Origin: Methylococcaceae bacterium | GTDB lineage: Bacteria; Pseudomonadota; Gammaproteobacteria; Methylococcales; Methylomonadaceae | DNA length: 7,912 nt | Assembly (NCBI GenBank): GCA_013138855.1 | Contig: WTBX01000184.1 | Coordinates: 1-7,912 of the forward strand | Direction of reading: 5' to 3' | Shown: piece by piece, positions 1 through 7,144 of the stretch | How positions within the stretch are numbered: position 1 is the stretch's first letter | How the letters are laid out: each line of letters begins with the position of its first letter | Notes under the pieces: generated by a model | What the model saw: only the letters and a program-made list of their open reading frames with translations | What the model was told of the DNA's origin: nothing | Database searches by the model: none | Made by a program: the position numbers and the translations under genes

Positions 1-74
1 CTAAATTATTACGTTGTAGCCAAATTGATACTTATTATCAAAACTTAACTTCAAAAATAAAGTAGGACTATTAA
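1..74 (+). other. Upstream leader of ispD, possible tail of an upstream gene
   Basis: This is the short AT-rich stretch before ispD. A ribosome binding site TAGGA lies at 63-67, seven bases before the ispD ATG. A small perfect inverted repeat, TTGATA at 25-30 and TATCAA at 36-41, has a 5-base loop. Two frames are open from the window edge, ending at TAA 46-48 and TAG 63-65. Either could be the last codons of an upstream gene; in many gammaproteobacteria ftsB precedes ispD. The tail is too short to identify, and no convincing promoter was seen. Confidence 0.3.
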
Positions 75-764
75 ATGAATCAAAAAAAATACTACGCTGT
101 TGTTCCAGCCGCTGGCGTTGGTAAACGAATGCAGGCAGACAAACCTAAACAATATTTACCACTCGCAGGTAAAGCGGTTTTGGAACAAACTTTAACAAGG
201 CTTTTAAAAGCTGATGTTTTTACTGCCATTGCCGTCGCAGTTTCTGAGGAAGACCCTTATTGGGGCGAACTAGAAGTCGCCAGTCACGCTCAAATCATTC
301 GCGCTAAAGGCGGTAAAGAGCGTGCTGACTCGGTTTTATCGGCTTTATCTTCCTTAGAAAAACAAGCGAATGATGATGACTGGGTTTTAGTGCATGATGC
401 AGCACGACCTTGTATCACTAGCTCAGATATAAATCATTTAATAGAGTCGCTAAAAGATGAACCTTTCGGCGGTATTTTAGCGTTATCTTCCCATGACACT
501 TTAAAACAAGTTAAAGGCGATACCATCCAAGAAACCATTGATAGAAGTACCGTTTGGCGAGCTTTAACCCCGCAAATGTTTCGTTATGGAGTCTTAAAAA
601 AAGCCTTAGAACAAACAGAAGGGAATTTAGCGGTCACGGATGAAGCCAGTGCGGTCGAATTAACAGGTGGTGTAGCGAAAATTGTCGAAGGTCGTCCTGA
701 TAATATAAAAATCACCAGACCCGAAGATTTAGCCTTAGCAGAATTTTATTTGGAGCAACAATGA
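75..764 (+). CDS. ispD: 2-C-methyl-D-erythritol 4-phosphate cytidylyltransferase (IspD)
   Basis: IspD is the cytoplasmic enzyme that joins CTP to 2-C-methyl-D-erythritol 4-phosphate, giving CDP-methylerythritol and pyrophosphate, the third step of the MEP isoprenoid pathway. The 229 residues match the usual length of about 230. The nucleotide-binding signature PAAGVGKRM is at residues 11-19, followed by PKQYL at 24-28, which supplies the conserved Arg18 and Lys25. VHDAARPC at 106-113 carries the conserved Asp and Arg. DRSTVW at 156-161, LTPQ at 164-167 and NIKIT at 210-214 complete the family pattern, so the enzyme should be active. The ATG start is supported by TAGGA seven bases upstream. 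The stop overlaps the ispF start as ATGA, which points to translational coupling in one operon. Confidence 0.97.
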   Translation: MNQKKYYAVVPAAGVGKRMQADKPKQYLPLAGKAVLEQTLTRLLKADVFTAIAVAVSEEDPYWGELEVASHAQIIRAKGGKERADSVLSALSSLEKQANDDDWVLVHDAARPCITSSDINHLIESLKDEPFGGILALSSHDTLKQVKGDTIQETIDRSTVWRALTPQMFRYGVLKKALEQTEGNLAVTDEASAVELTGGVAKIVEGRPDNIKITRPEDLALAEFYLEQQ

Positions 765-1234
765 TTAGAGTAGGACAAGGTTACGATGTGCATCGTTTTA
801 AAGACGATGGCGAGGTGATTTTAGGCGGAGTCACGATTCCCTATGAAAAAGGCTTAGAAGCCCATTCCGATGGCGATGTCGTTTTACACGCTTTATGTGA
901 TGCCTTATTAGGTGCAGCAGCTTTAGGCGATATAGGCAAACATTTTCCTGATACAGACCCTGAATTTAAAGGCGCGGATAGTCGGGTATTATTACGCCAC
1001 GTTTACAACATCGTAAAAGAAAAAGGCTATAAATTAGGGAATGCCGATATAACTGTGATTGCACAAGCTCCAAAAATGGCTCCTCACATAACAGCCATGT
1101 GTGAAAATATCGCCGCTGATTTAGAAACCAGTATCGAAAATATTAATGTTAAAGCCACTACCACTGAAAAGCTCGGCTTTGAAGGACGTAAAGAAGGCAT
1201 AGCAGTACAGGCGGTTGTGTTAATTGAATCCTAA
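761..1234 (+). CDS. ispF: 2-C-methyl-D-erythritol 2,4-cyclodiphosphate synthase (IspF)
   Basis: IspF converts CDP-methylerythritol 2-phosphate to the 2,4-cyclodiphosphate with release of CMP, two steps after IspD in the MEP pathway. The family forms homotrimers with a metal ion at each active site. The metal ligands are visible as Asp9 and His11 in GYDVHRF and His43 in VLHALCDALLG. HSDGD at 35-39, GDIGKHFPDTD at 56-66 and KATTTEKLGFEGRKEGIA at 131-148 are classic family blocks. At 157 residues it is full length. The ATG lies inside the end of ispD (4-bp overlap), with GGAG at 752-755 five bases upstream. Its last 11 bases overlap truD. IspE, the enzyme acting between IspD and IspF, is not encoded here, as is normal. 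Confidence 0.98.
   Translation: MIRVGQGYDVHRFKDDGEVILGGVTIPYEKGLEAHSDGDVVLHALCDALLGAAALGDIGKHFPDTDPEFKGADSRVLLRHVYNIVKEKGYKLGNADITVIAQAPKMAPHITAMCENIAADLETSIENINVKATTTEKLGFEGRKEGIAVQAVVLIES
1209..1226 (+). promoter_or_regulatory. Ribosome binding site and TTG start deciding the truD start
   Basis: AGGCGG at 1209-1214, inside the end of ispF, is a one-base variant of AGGAGG and lies nine bases before TTG at 1224-1226. The codon just before this TTG in the truD frame is TAA (1221-1223), so no longer N-terminus is possible. No in-frame ATG follows before the conserved TruD N-terminal block. The nearby ATG at 1234 is in another frame. Confidence 0.7.
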
Positions 1235-2258
1235 TGCTATCGAACTTCCTCAATGGGATTATGCCTACGGCTCACCTATTGCAACAGGAAAAATTAAAAG
1301 CTGCCCTGCTGATTTTATCGTTGAAGAACAGCTCCCTTTTACTCCTTCAGGTTCTGGCGAGCATGTTTTTTTACACATCGAAAAAACAGGTGAAAATACC
1401 GAATATGTCGCCAGAATTTTAGCGAGAATAGCAGGCGTTCGTCAGCGTGATATTGGCGTTGCGGGTTTAAAAGACCGTCATGCGGTTACGACTCAATGGT
1501 TCAGCGTTTGGTTGCCTACGCAAAACGAACCCGAATGGGCAGACCTTGAAACCGATCACATCAAAATTCTGCAAATCATTCGTCATACCCGAAAACTAAA
1601 ACGTGGAGTCTTAACAGGTAATCAATTTACTTTAGTGATTCGTGATTTTGAGGGTGATAAAGAAAAATGTGAGCAGCGACTAGAAACCATTAAAGCACAA
1701 GGTTTTCCTAATTATTTCGGCGAACAGCGTTTCGGTCATCAAGGGCAAAACATTAATACCGCCTTAGCTCTATTTGAAGGCACTAAAAAAATAAAACGTC
1801 AGCAACGGGGCATTTATTTATCGGCAGCGCGTTCTTACCTATTCAATAAAATTCTCTCTAAACGTATTCAATTAAACACTTGGAATCAAGTAATTTCAGG
1901 GGATGCGTTAATGTTTAATGATTCCCATAGCTACTTTAAAGCCGATGATATTGATGATGCCTTAATAGAACGAATAGCGACACTAGAGCTGCACCCTACC
2001 GCCTGTTTATATGGTAAAGGTGATACTGGAATCAGTGGTGACGCATTAGCAATTGAAAATGAAATTATCGCTCAATATCCCGAATTAAGCACAGGACTTA
2101 TCAAGTTTGATTTAGAAACAGACCGTAGACCTTTACGCGCTGCCCCTAAAGATTTACGTTGGCAATTTTTAGACGAAAATCAACTACAATTATCCTTCTT
2201 TTTACAAGCAGGTAGTTATGCAACCGCCTTGCTACGCGAAATTGTTAGTGATAGCTAA
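1224..2258 (+). CDS. truD: tRNA pseudouridine(13) synthase TruD
   Basis: TruD isomerises uridine 13 of certain tRNAs to pseudouridine. The 344 residues agree with the E. coli protein (about 350). The catalytic aspartate is Asp84 in GLKDRHAVTTQW (81-92). Other family blocks are the N-terminal PADFIVEE (28-35) and GEHVFLHIEKTGENT (45-59), RHTRKLKRGVLTGNQFTLV (120-138), NYFGEQRFG (163-171) and a C-terminal GSYATALLREIV (330-341). Translation must begin at TTG 1224, overlapping ispF by 11 bp, so it is probably coupled to ispF. The order ispD-ispF-truD is the known gammaproteobacterial one, but surE and pcm, which often follow, are absent. A miniature element has inserted at the stop codon without damaging it. 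Confidence 0.96.
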   Translation: MNPNAIELPQWDYAYGSPIATGKIKSCPADFIVEEQLPFTPSGSGEHVFLHIEKTGENTEYVARILARIAGVRQRDIGVAGLKDRHAVTTQWFSVWLPTQNEPEWADLETDHIKILQIIRHTRKLKRGVLTGNQFTLVIRDFEGDKEKCEQRLETIKAQGFPNYFGEQRFGHQGQNINTALALFEGTKKIKRQQRGIYLSAARSYLFNKILSKRIQLNTWNQVISGDALMFNDSHSYFKADDIDDALIERIATLELHPTACLYGKGDTGISGDALAIENEIIAQYPELSTGLIKFDLETDRRPLRAAPKDLRWQFLDENQLQLSFFLQAGSYATALLREIVSDS

Positions 2259-2375
2259 GGGATGGTAAGTGTTCAGTCCCCCTCTTAAAAAAAGAGGGGT
2301 TAGGGGAGATTTTATTAAATAAATCCCCCTCAATCCCCCTTTTCCAAAGGGGGAGGTGAATACTTACAAGGGATG
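2257..2375. mobile_element. Palindromic miniature transposable element (MITE) with 8-bp target duplication, IS66-like ends
   Basis: A 103-bp non-coding element occupies 2265-2367. Its ends are inverted repeats, GTAAGTGTTCA on the left and the complement of TGAATACTTAC on the right, matching at 10 of 11 bases. The similarity continues imperfectly to the centre near 2310-2325, so the whole element is a near-palindrome. It also contains two smaller hairpins: CCCCTCTT/AAGAGGGG (2279-2299) and CCCCCTTT/AAAGGGGG (2335-2353). It is flanked by an exact direct repeat AAGGGATG at 2257-2264 and 2368-2375, a target-site duplication. IS66-family elements are known for ends starting GTAA and 8-bp duplications, so trans-mobilisation by an IS66 transposase is the likeliest source, though this is inferred. 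The left duplication shares its first two bases with the truD stop codon, which stays intact. The hairpins may also end truD transcription. Confidence 0.82.
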
Positions 2376-2424
2376 CACACAAAATAATTTAGTAACCTTA
2401 ATTATTTAAAACTTACTGAGCGGC

Positions 2425-2457
2425 AAACCTCCGAGGTCTTAAAGACCTCGGAGGTTT
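2425..2457. repeat. Perfect 16-bp inverted repeat, possible terminator or REP-like palindrome
   Basis: Arms AAACCTCCGAGGTCTT (2425-2440) and AAGACCTCGGAGGTTT (2442-2457) are exact complements around a single A. Each arm also contains a smaller palindrome, CCTCCGAGG. The downstream tract is T-rich but interrupted (ATCTCATTTTTGTTTTT), so it could end transcription from truD before uppP, though it is not a textbook terminator. The perfect symmetry and GC-rich composition in an AT-rich spacer suggest a dispersed palindrome. No target duplication was found around it. The rest of the 2376-2548 spacer is AT-rich, with an 8-bp inverted repeat AAATAATT/AATTATTT at 2382-2407 and no clear promoter. Confidence 0.6.
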
Positions 2458-2548
2458 AAATCTCATTTTTGTTTTTACAAAGTTTCTCAAGTTATTTCAT
2501 GCACGTTCCTAAGCTTTAACTATTTTATAACACCCGATTGAGATTTAA

Positions 2549-3343
2549 ATGGATATTGTTCAAGCAATTGTATTAGCTTTATTACAAGGTTTTACCGAAT
2601 TTTTACCGATTTCTAGCTCGGCACATTTAATTTTATTACCTGTATTAATGGGCTGGGAAGATCAAGGACTTGCTTTTGATGTAGCGGTACACATTGGTAC
2701 ATTGACCGCCGTAGTTGCTTATTATCGAAAGGATTTAATTCAAATCATTAGCGCGTGGTTAGGTTCTTTAACAGGAAAAGGCGTTAATGATGATTCTAAA
2801 CTAGCATGGTATGTCGTTTTAGGAACAATCCCTGTCGGTTTAGTGGGGATTTCTTTATCCGATACGGTAGAAACAGTATTACGTGACCCGCTAGTCATTG
2901 CCGCTGCCACCATTGTTTTCGCAATATTACTTTGGATTGCAGAAAAAAAAGCCACCGAAAAACGTGACACCATCATTCTATTAGATGCCGTGTTAGTCGG
3001 CTTATTTCAAGCACTTGCTTTAATTCCTGGTACATCACGTTCAGGCATTACCATTACCGCAGGTTTATTAACAGGTTTAAAACGCGAACAAGCGGCACGT
3101 TTTTCTTTCTTATTATCTATCCCCGTCATCGCGTTAGCAGGAATGTTAAAATCGTGGGAACTGTATCAAGATGCAAATGCCGTAAATTGGATGTTTATGG
3201 CGATAGGCGCAGGACTCTCTGCTTTAGTCGCTTATCTAAGTATTACTTGGTTTTTAAAATTATTAGCTAAGGTTGGCATGATGCCTTTTGTCTATTATCG
3301 TTTCGCTTTAGGCATTTTTTTATTGTGGGTCTTCGCCCATTAA
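2549..3343 (+). CDS. uppP: Undecaprenyl-diphosphatase UppP (BacA)
   Basis: UppP is an integral inner-membrane enzyme that dephosphorylates undecaprenyl diphosphate to the monophosphate carrier used for peptidoglycan and other surface polymers; excess enzyme is known to give bacitracin resistance. The 264 residues fit the family. The first signature is QGFTEFLPISSSAH (13-26), with the (E/Q)xxxE pair as Gln13 and Glu17 and conserved His26. The second is PGTSRSG (160-166), including Arg164. Several hydrophobic stretches fit a polytopic protein, for example 86-101, 113-131, 212-236 and 246-262. The ATG at 2549 has only a weak purine-rich binding site (GAGA at 2540-2543). It stands alone, with a 290-bp repeat-filled spacer before it and 89 bp after it. 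Linkage to ispD/ispF is metabolically sensible, since undecaprenyl is an isoprenoid. Confidence 0.96.
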   Translation: MDIVQAIVLALLQGFTEFLPISSSAHLILLPVLMGWEDQGLAFDVAVHIGTLTAVVAYYRKDLIQIISAWLGSLTGKGVNDDSKLAWYVVLGTIPVGLVGISLSDTVETVLRDPLVIAAATIVFAILLWIAEKKATEKRDTIILLDAVLVGLFQALALIPGTSRSGITITAGLLTGLKREQAARFSFLLSIPVIALAGMLKSWELYQDANAVNWMFMAIGAGLSALVAYLSITWFLKLLAKVGMMPFVYYRFALGIFLLWVFAH

Positions 3344-3351
3344 TAAAAAAT

Positions 3352-3387
3352 TTGAGCTACTTTTATAGAGTCTAGGTAATATATTAC
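3352..3387 (+). promoter_or_regulatory. Possible promoter with 12-bp palindrome before the PilZ-like gene
   Basis: The 89-bp gap after uppP contains TTGAGC (3352-3357), a possible -35 element, followed 17 bases later by GGTAAT (3375-3380); TAATAT at 3377-3382 is an alternative with longer spacing. A perfect 12-bp palindrome, GTAATATATTAC at 3376-3387, overlaps the putative -10 and could bind a repressor. In such AT-rich sequence both could be chance. Confidence 0.25.
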
Positions 3388-3432
3388 TAATAATCGCATT
3401 GTCATTTTTATGCTAAGTCAAATAGGTGAAAC

Positions 3433-5100
3433 ATGAATAACTCACAATTTAGAGCTATTCCAAAGAGTAATAATTTTAATATTCCTTTTAAATTAAAAGA
3501 AGAAGCCCTACTTGATTGGTTAAGTGAGTTATCTAGGCATGATGGTCAAGAAGCTTGCCTACAAGTTTTACGTTTATTGCAATCCTTAAATAAAGAACAT
3601 ATAAGTGCTACAAAACGAATTTCTTTTTTGAGTACCATTACAGAACACCTAAAAGGCTACGTTAATCAGCTTGAACAAGTGTGCTGGGACGTAGGCTTTC
3701 CTTTGACGGCCGATGACAAGGTTTATGCCGAAGCGGTTACTTGGAATTATTTAGCTTTAAGCCAAGGTTTTTTTATTGCAGCGCAAGACTCAAATAAAAA
3801 AGAGGCGGCTTTTGCGCTTGCATTGGCGTTGAAGTCAATAGCAAAAGCACAGCTACATATTGCTGCGATTTATGCCATAGCCGATGATGGTTTTTGGAAT
3901 GCTATTTACAAAATGTATAGGATGGCAGAAAACAAAGGTTTGTTAAAAATTAAAGTTAAGGCATTTAAAAATACCACTGTCGAAGCAATGTTTACAAAGT
4001 TGTTTGTTTTTCATGCCTGTGATACCAACCAGTTTCGTGCTAGAGACATGCATACTATTTTTTATTTTTTGGATAATGTCTGTCATAACATACCTATTGA
4101 AAAGCAAGCGGATAAAGAGAAGGCTTCGTTTGTCTTTTGTTTAGATCAGGATAATCCACCTGCTGCCAATAAGAAAAAAACGGATAATGAATCGAAAGCC
4201 ACTTGTTATTTTTCGCCTGTTATCGTTGCCTATGAAATTTATGATATTCTCAAAAAAGGTAATCTTTGGACGGGTACATTAAAATCAATTAACAACGCGT
4301 TATTTTTACGGGTTATCAAAACATTAAGTCAGGGACAAAAAAGAAAATATACCCGTTTAGATGAAGGTTATGAAGCATTAGGTGTTATCGGTTTCGAGAA
4401 TATTATTAACTTTTTACGTAAAAATAAAGCCGATACCGCCAAGATTGTTAGTGAAAATCATGCAAAAAATGAAGCTCAGGTAGAGCTAAAACCGAATGAT
4501 TTAAAAGTTTTTATTGAGCATGAACAATTAGGTTCTATTGGTGGTAATAACGACGTTGACTATGATTACCAACTTTCTGAGAACTCTATCTGGCAGACAG
4601 AAAAAAAGGCTGATGACATTAAAGATGTTGTTATTGAAAAAATACAAATTTTTGATAGCAGTGCTAAAGGTTATTCTATTTATTGGAATGATTCCAAAGA
4701 AAAAGCAAAAATAGGTGATGTTTTTGGGATTATTTCAAAAGATAAAAAACGTCTGGAAATAGCCTTAATTCGCAGAATTGCGATGAATCTCGAAGATGAG
4801 TTCAAGTTTGGCGCAGAAGTTATCGGTTTTGAGTCTGACATCGTTTATATTTGTCGTCCTCCTAGTAAAGATGAGTGTACTTGGGCTATTTTTATTCCAG
4901 GCATTAAGGCTTTAAAGCAGGCCGATACGCTTATTTTTTCGATGGGGAGTTTTCAGCCAGGGCATAGAGTTTCCATTTATAAGGGAGAGCAAAAAATTCA
5001 AGGTTTGCTGGTTAAAGAACTGCATTCAACCTCAGGAATTGTTATGGTGGAACTAGCTTATCCAGAGCCAACCGTTAAACAAAAAGACGATACTGACTGA
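3433..5100 (+). CDS. Hypothetical protein with PilZ-like C-terminal region
   Basis: This 555-residue protein has no signal peptide or membrane segment, so it is probably cytoplasmic. Residues about 20-240 look largely helical, for example AAFALALALKSIAKAQLHIAA (split here across 125-145) and FWNAIYKMYRMAENKGL (154-170). The overall layout recalls large PilZ-associated proteins of gammaproteobacteria, sometimes labelled cyclic-di-GMP receptors or molecular chaperones; this is recall, not a search. Residues 240-257 form a charged, low-complexity linker. RKYTR (304-308) fits the RxxxR half of a PilZ site, and DSSAKG (408-413) fits the D/NxSxxG half. They are separated by about 100 residues that include a likely disordered stretch (330-395). 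From about 400 to 545 the chain is beta-rich. Whether it binds cyclic-di-GMP is open. The start has AGGTGA at 3424-3429, only three bases before the ATG. It converges with the kinase-like gene. Confidence 0.75.
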   Translation: MNNSQFRAIPKSNNFNIPFKLKEEALLDWLSELSRHDGQEACLQVLRLLQSLNKEHISATKRISFLSTITEHLKGYVNQLEQVCWDVGFPLTADDKVYAEAVTWNYLALSQGFFIAAQDSNKKEAAFALALALKSIAKAQLHIAAIYAIADDGFWNAIYKMYRMAENKGLLKIKVKAFKNTTVEAMFTKLFVFHACDTNQFRARDMHTIFYFLDNVCHNIPIEKQADKEKASFVFCLDQDNPPAANKKKTDNESKATCYFSPVIVAYEIYDILKKGNLWTGTLKSINNALFLRVIKTLSQGQKRKYTRLDEGYEALGVIGFENIINFLRKNKADTAKIVSENHAKNEAQVELKPNDLKVFIEHEQLGSIGGNNDVDYDYQLSENSIWQTEKKADDIKDVVIEKIQIFDSSAKGYSIYWNDSKEKAKIGDVFGIISKDKKRLEIALIRRIAMNLEDEFKFGAEVIGFESDIVYICRPPSKDECTWAIFIPGIKALKQADTLIFSMGSFQPGHRVSIYKGEQKIQGLLVKELHSTSGIVMVELAYPEPTVKQKDDTD

Positions 5101-5139
5101 TTTTTACGTTGTTTCGTGGGTATTTTTTAAATCTGGCAT

Positions 5140-6879
5140 TTAGTTTTTCATAGACAAACGGTAGAGATTTCTACCTTTGCAAAATAAAATAGCCGTGCCT
5201 TCATGAGATAAACGCATATCAGAGGCAATAAGTTTATTATCGCCATCCTCATCAAAATGTTTCACCGAATGCGCCTCTTTTTGACGAGAAAATGCCTCTA
5301 AAGTCTCATCCTCATTAATCAATACCACAATCCCCTGCGTAGCTACCGTAAAGTTAATGCCTGTATAAGTAATATTTTCGACTTTACGACAATCATGCGT
5401 CTTAAAATCATCACTAAAACGAATGACAAAACGGTCATATTGCTTAGTTCCAGAAACCACTCCAATCACGACTAAAACGTGATTTTCATATTTCGCCTCG
5501 ATTAATTTATAACCATCAAGTTCGGCTAATTGCGGCTGATAACATTGTCCACTTTCAGGAAATAAAGAAGCCACATAACGCCCCAGCATATTTTGAATCA
5601 CGATGCCGTCAAACACTTTAGTAGCATCAGGCATATCCATTACCCTACCGACTTGTTTAACCGAAGCCAGAATTTGTGAACCCATATCGCTAAATATAAT
5701 TTCTAGCATCGCCTGATTATTCTGTATATATAAACGCCCGCCATATTCCATTAAAGCATTGCCTGCGGAAGTGAAAGGAATATCATAATTCTTTTGTATA
5801 TCACGCAAATAAACTTTACCGCCTTCCAGCCACGCCGCAATCGCATGACCCATTTTCGGCGTTAAGGCGATTTTCACATCTCGCTGAGGCAGTTTATATT
5901 CTTTGCCATTAACCACAATAAACTCTTCGGTAATCGCAATCCTCGCACCTTCTATAGCGAGATGACGAATTAGCGGTGCAGTAAAAACCGCTACTTCCTT
6001 TATATCAAATAAATCCGTCCCACTAATCTCCTGAATTTTACTACTCACCTGCGCAATCACTGCTTCAAAATCAAACGGCGGGGCAACGCGATTACCATTT
6101 TGAAATACCGCTTCAAACCATGCCCTTAATGCTGAGGGAATCACATCTAAAGACTGACAAACTTTTGGTACAGACGCATCGACATCAAAGATAGAAACAT
6201 TCGCCTGCATACGTGCTGCCATGCGTTCATCAAGTTTTAAATGACTGAATTGAGGATGTTTACCTTTATAAGGATGTACACCGATAAGCATTTGAAAGGC
6301 GACAATTCCCCAAGAATACCAATCAGTTTCCTGTGTAAATAGATTATTGCAATGCGGGTCACGCACACTAGGCATAATCACGGTGGCAGGAAAACTAGCC
6401 GTTTGATAGGAGTTAGTATCTATCGCATAAATATCATCTAGCGTAGAAGAAGCCAGAAAATTAAATTCATTCAAGTCGATAACCAGCACATTTTTACTGT
6501 GAATAAAGGCGATAAGGGCTTGAAACTTTTTAACTAGCACTACCATATCGTCATTGTCTAAATTATTACGCTGACGAAAGGCTTTAGTAAATAATTGGCA
6601 TAAGGCAATGGAATCTTGAATAAAGCGCATGGTATGACCAACGACTTGATTACCGCGCCCTTTAATAATCAATTGCTCTGGTTTAATGATATTAGGGTGA
6701 GTCAATATCTGTAATTCTGCAATTTTTGCTAAAGGCGGCATTTGCGAGTTATTTTCATAAATAGCGTAACCTTCATCGCCGTGATGATAGACTGTTTTTT
6801 CTCCGCCTTTAGCGACAAAATCACGCTGAGTTAGAGTAATTTTTTTACCGCCTTTAAGGGTATATTTTCCTATCGTCAT
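5140..6879 (-). CDS. Ser/Thr protein kinase-like protein with beta-rich C-terminal domain
   Basis: The 579-residue product has no signal peptide or membrane helix. Residues about 14-270 resemble a bacterial Ser/Thr kinase. A degenerate glycine loop, AKGGEKTVY, is at 23-31 and the alpha-C Glu may be Glu55. The catalytic loop is VIDLNEFNFL (133-142), of the DxNxxN type, in place of HRDxKxxN. The DFG counterpart is AIDTNSY (152-158) with Asp154, followed by DWYSWGI (186-192) and LIGVHPYKG (198-206). The beta-3 lysine expected near GYAIYEN (37-43) is missing, so activity is uncertain. From about 290 the chain is beta-rich, with similar strand pairs at GRLYIQNNQAMLEI (381), GIVVLINEDETLEAF (516) and GTAILFCKGRNLYRL (561), suggesting a propeller. 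The DxNxxN loop resembles kinases found with vWA and PP2C phosphatase genes, which are not seen here. GGTGG precedes the ATG by about six bases. Confidence 0.8.
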   Translation of the reverse strand: MTIGKYTLKGGKKITLTQRDFVAKGGEKTVYHHGDEGYAIYENNSQMPPLAKIAELQILTHPNIIKPEQLIIKGRGNQVVGHTMRFIQDSIALCQLFTKAFRQRNNLDNDDMVVLVKKFQALIAFIHSKNVLVIDLNEFNFLASSTLDDIYAIDTNSYQTASFPATVIMPSVRDPHCNNLFTQETDWYSWGIVAFQMLIGVHPYKGKHPQFSHLKLDERMAARMQANVSIFDVDASVPKVCQSLDVIPSALRAWFEAVFQNGNRVAPPFDFEAVIAQVSSKIQEISGTDLFDIKEVAVFTAPLIRHLAIEGARIAITEEFIVVNGKEYKLPQRDVKIALTPKMGHAIAAWLEGGKVYLRDIQKNYDIPFTSAGNALMEYGGRLYIQNNQAMLEIIFSDMGSQILASVKQVGRVMDMPDATKVFDGIVIQNMLGRYVASLFPESGQCYQPQLAELDGYKLIEAKYENHVLVVIGVVSGTKQYDRFVIRFSDDFKTHDCRKVENITYTGINFTVATQGIVVLINEDETLEAFSRQKEAHSVKHFDEDGDNKLIASDMRLSHEGTAILFCKGRNLYRLSMKN

Positions 6880-6939
6880 TTTAAGCCACCAGAGTCAATT
6901 TGTTGTTTAATTCTAAGAAATAAGCCAGAATTTCTAAAT

Positions 6940-7115
6940 TTATAAGTACCTAAACATAACACTCGTGCATTTTTATATTTGCTGGAGCCGCGACTTTAGT
7001 CGCGGAAACCTCGCAATAACACTACGTTTTTTAAAGGTTAATAACATTTTAACGCTCTAGCGCGACTAAAGTCGCGGCTCCGAATATACGAAAACTTTAG
7101 CTCAGGTACTTATAA
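6940..7115. repeat. Nested inverted-repeat element containing the CGCGACTTTAGTCGCG hairpin arm
   Basis: Two exact complementary 21-bp arms lie at 6984-7004 and 7061-7081, each beginning or ending in GGAGCC and containing the palindromic core CGCGACTTTAGTCGCG. The similarity extends a little outward (TATATT at 6974-6979, AATATA at 7083-7088). An outer pair, TTATAAGTACCTAA at 6940-6953 and TCAGGTACTTATAA at 7102-7115, matches at 13 of 14 bases. TTATAAG also occurs as a direct repeat (6940-6946 and 7110-7116), but since CTTATAAG is palindromic this may not be a true target duplication. The 56-base interior has no reading frame. The element fills most of the 265-bp gap between the six-cysteine gene and the kinase-like gene and may end or insulate transcription there. 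Confidence 0.65.
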
Positions 7116-7144
7116 GATTAAAAGGGGTTTGAAAAAAGCAGTTT

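Noticed and set aside
25..41. TTGAT...ATCAA resembling an FNR/Anr site upstream of ispD
   Set aside because: The half-sites are separated by seven bases, whereas FNR-type sites need four.
1234..1422. Plus-strand open frame of 62 codons starting with ATG
   Set aside because: It lies wholly within truD in another frame, and truD has a complete family match there.
2740..2976. Minus-strand open frame of 78 codons
   Set aside because: It is antisense to the well-supported uppP and shows no family features.
3410..3436. Eight-codon open frame ending in an ATGA overlap with the PilZ-like gene
   Set aside because: It has no ribosome binding site and is short enough to arise by chance.
5101..5139. 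Bidirectional terminator between the two convergent genes
   Set aside because: The 39-bp gap has T-runs but no stable GC-rich stem.
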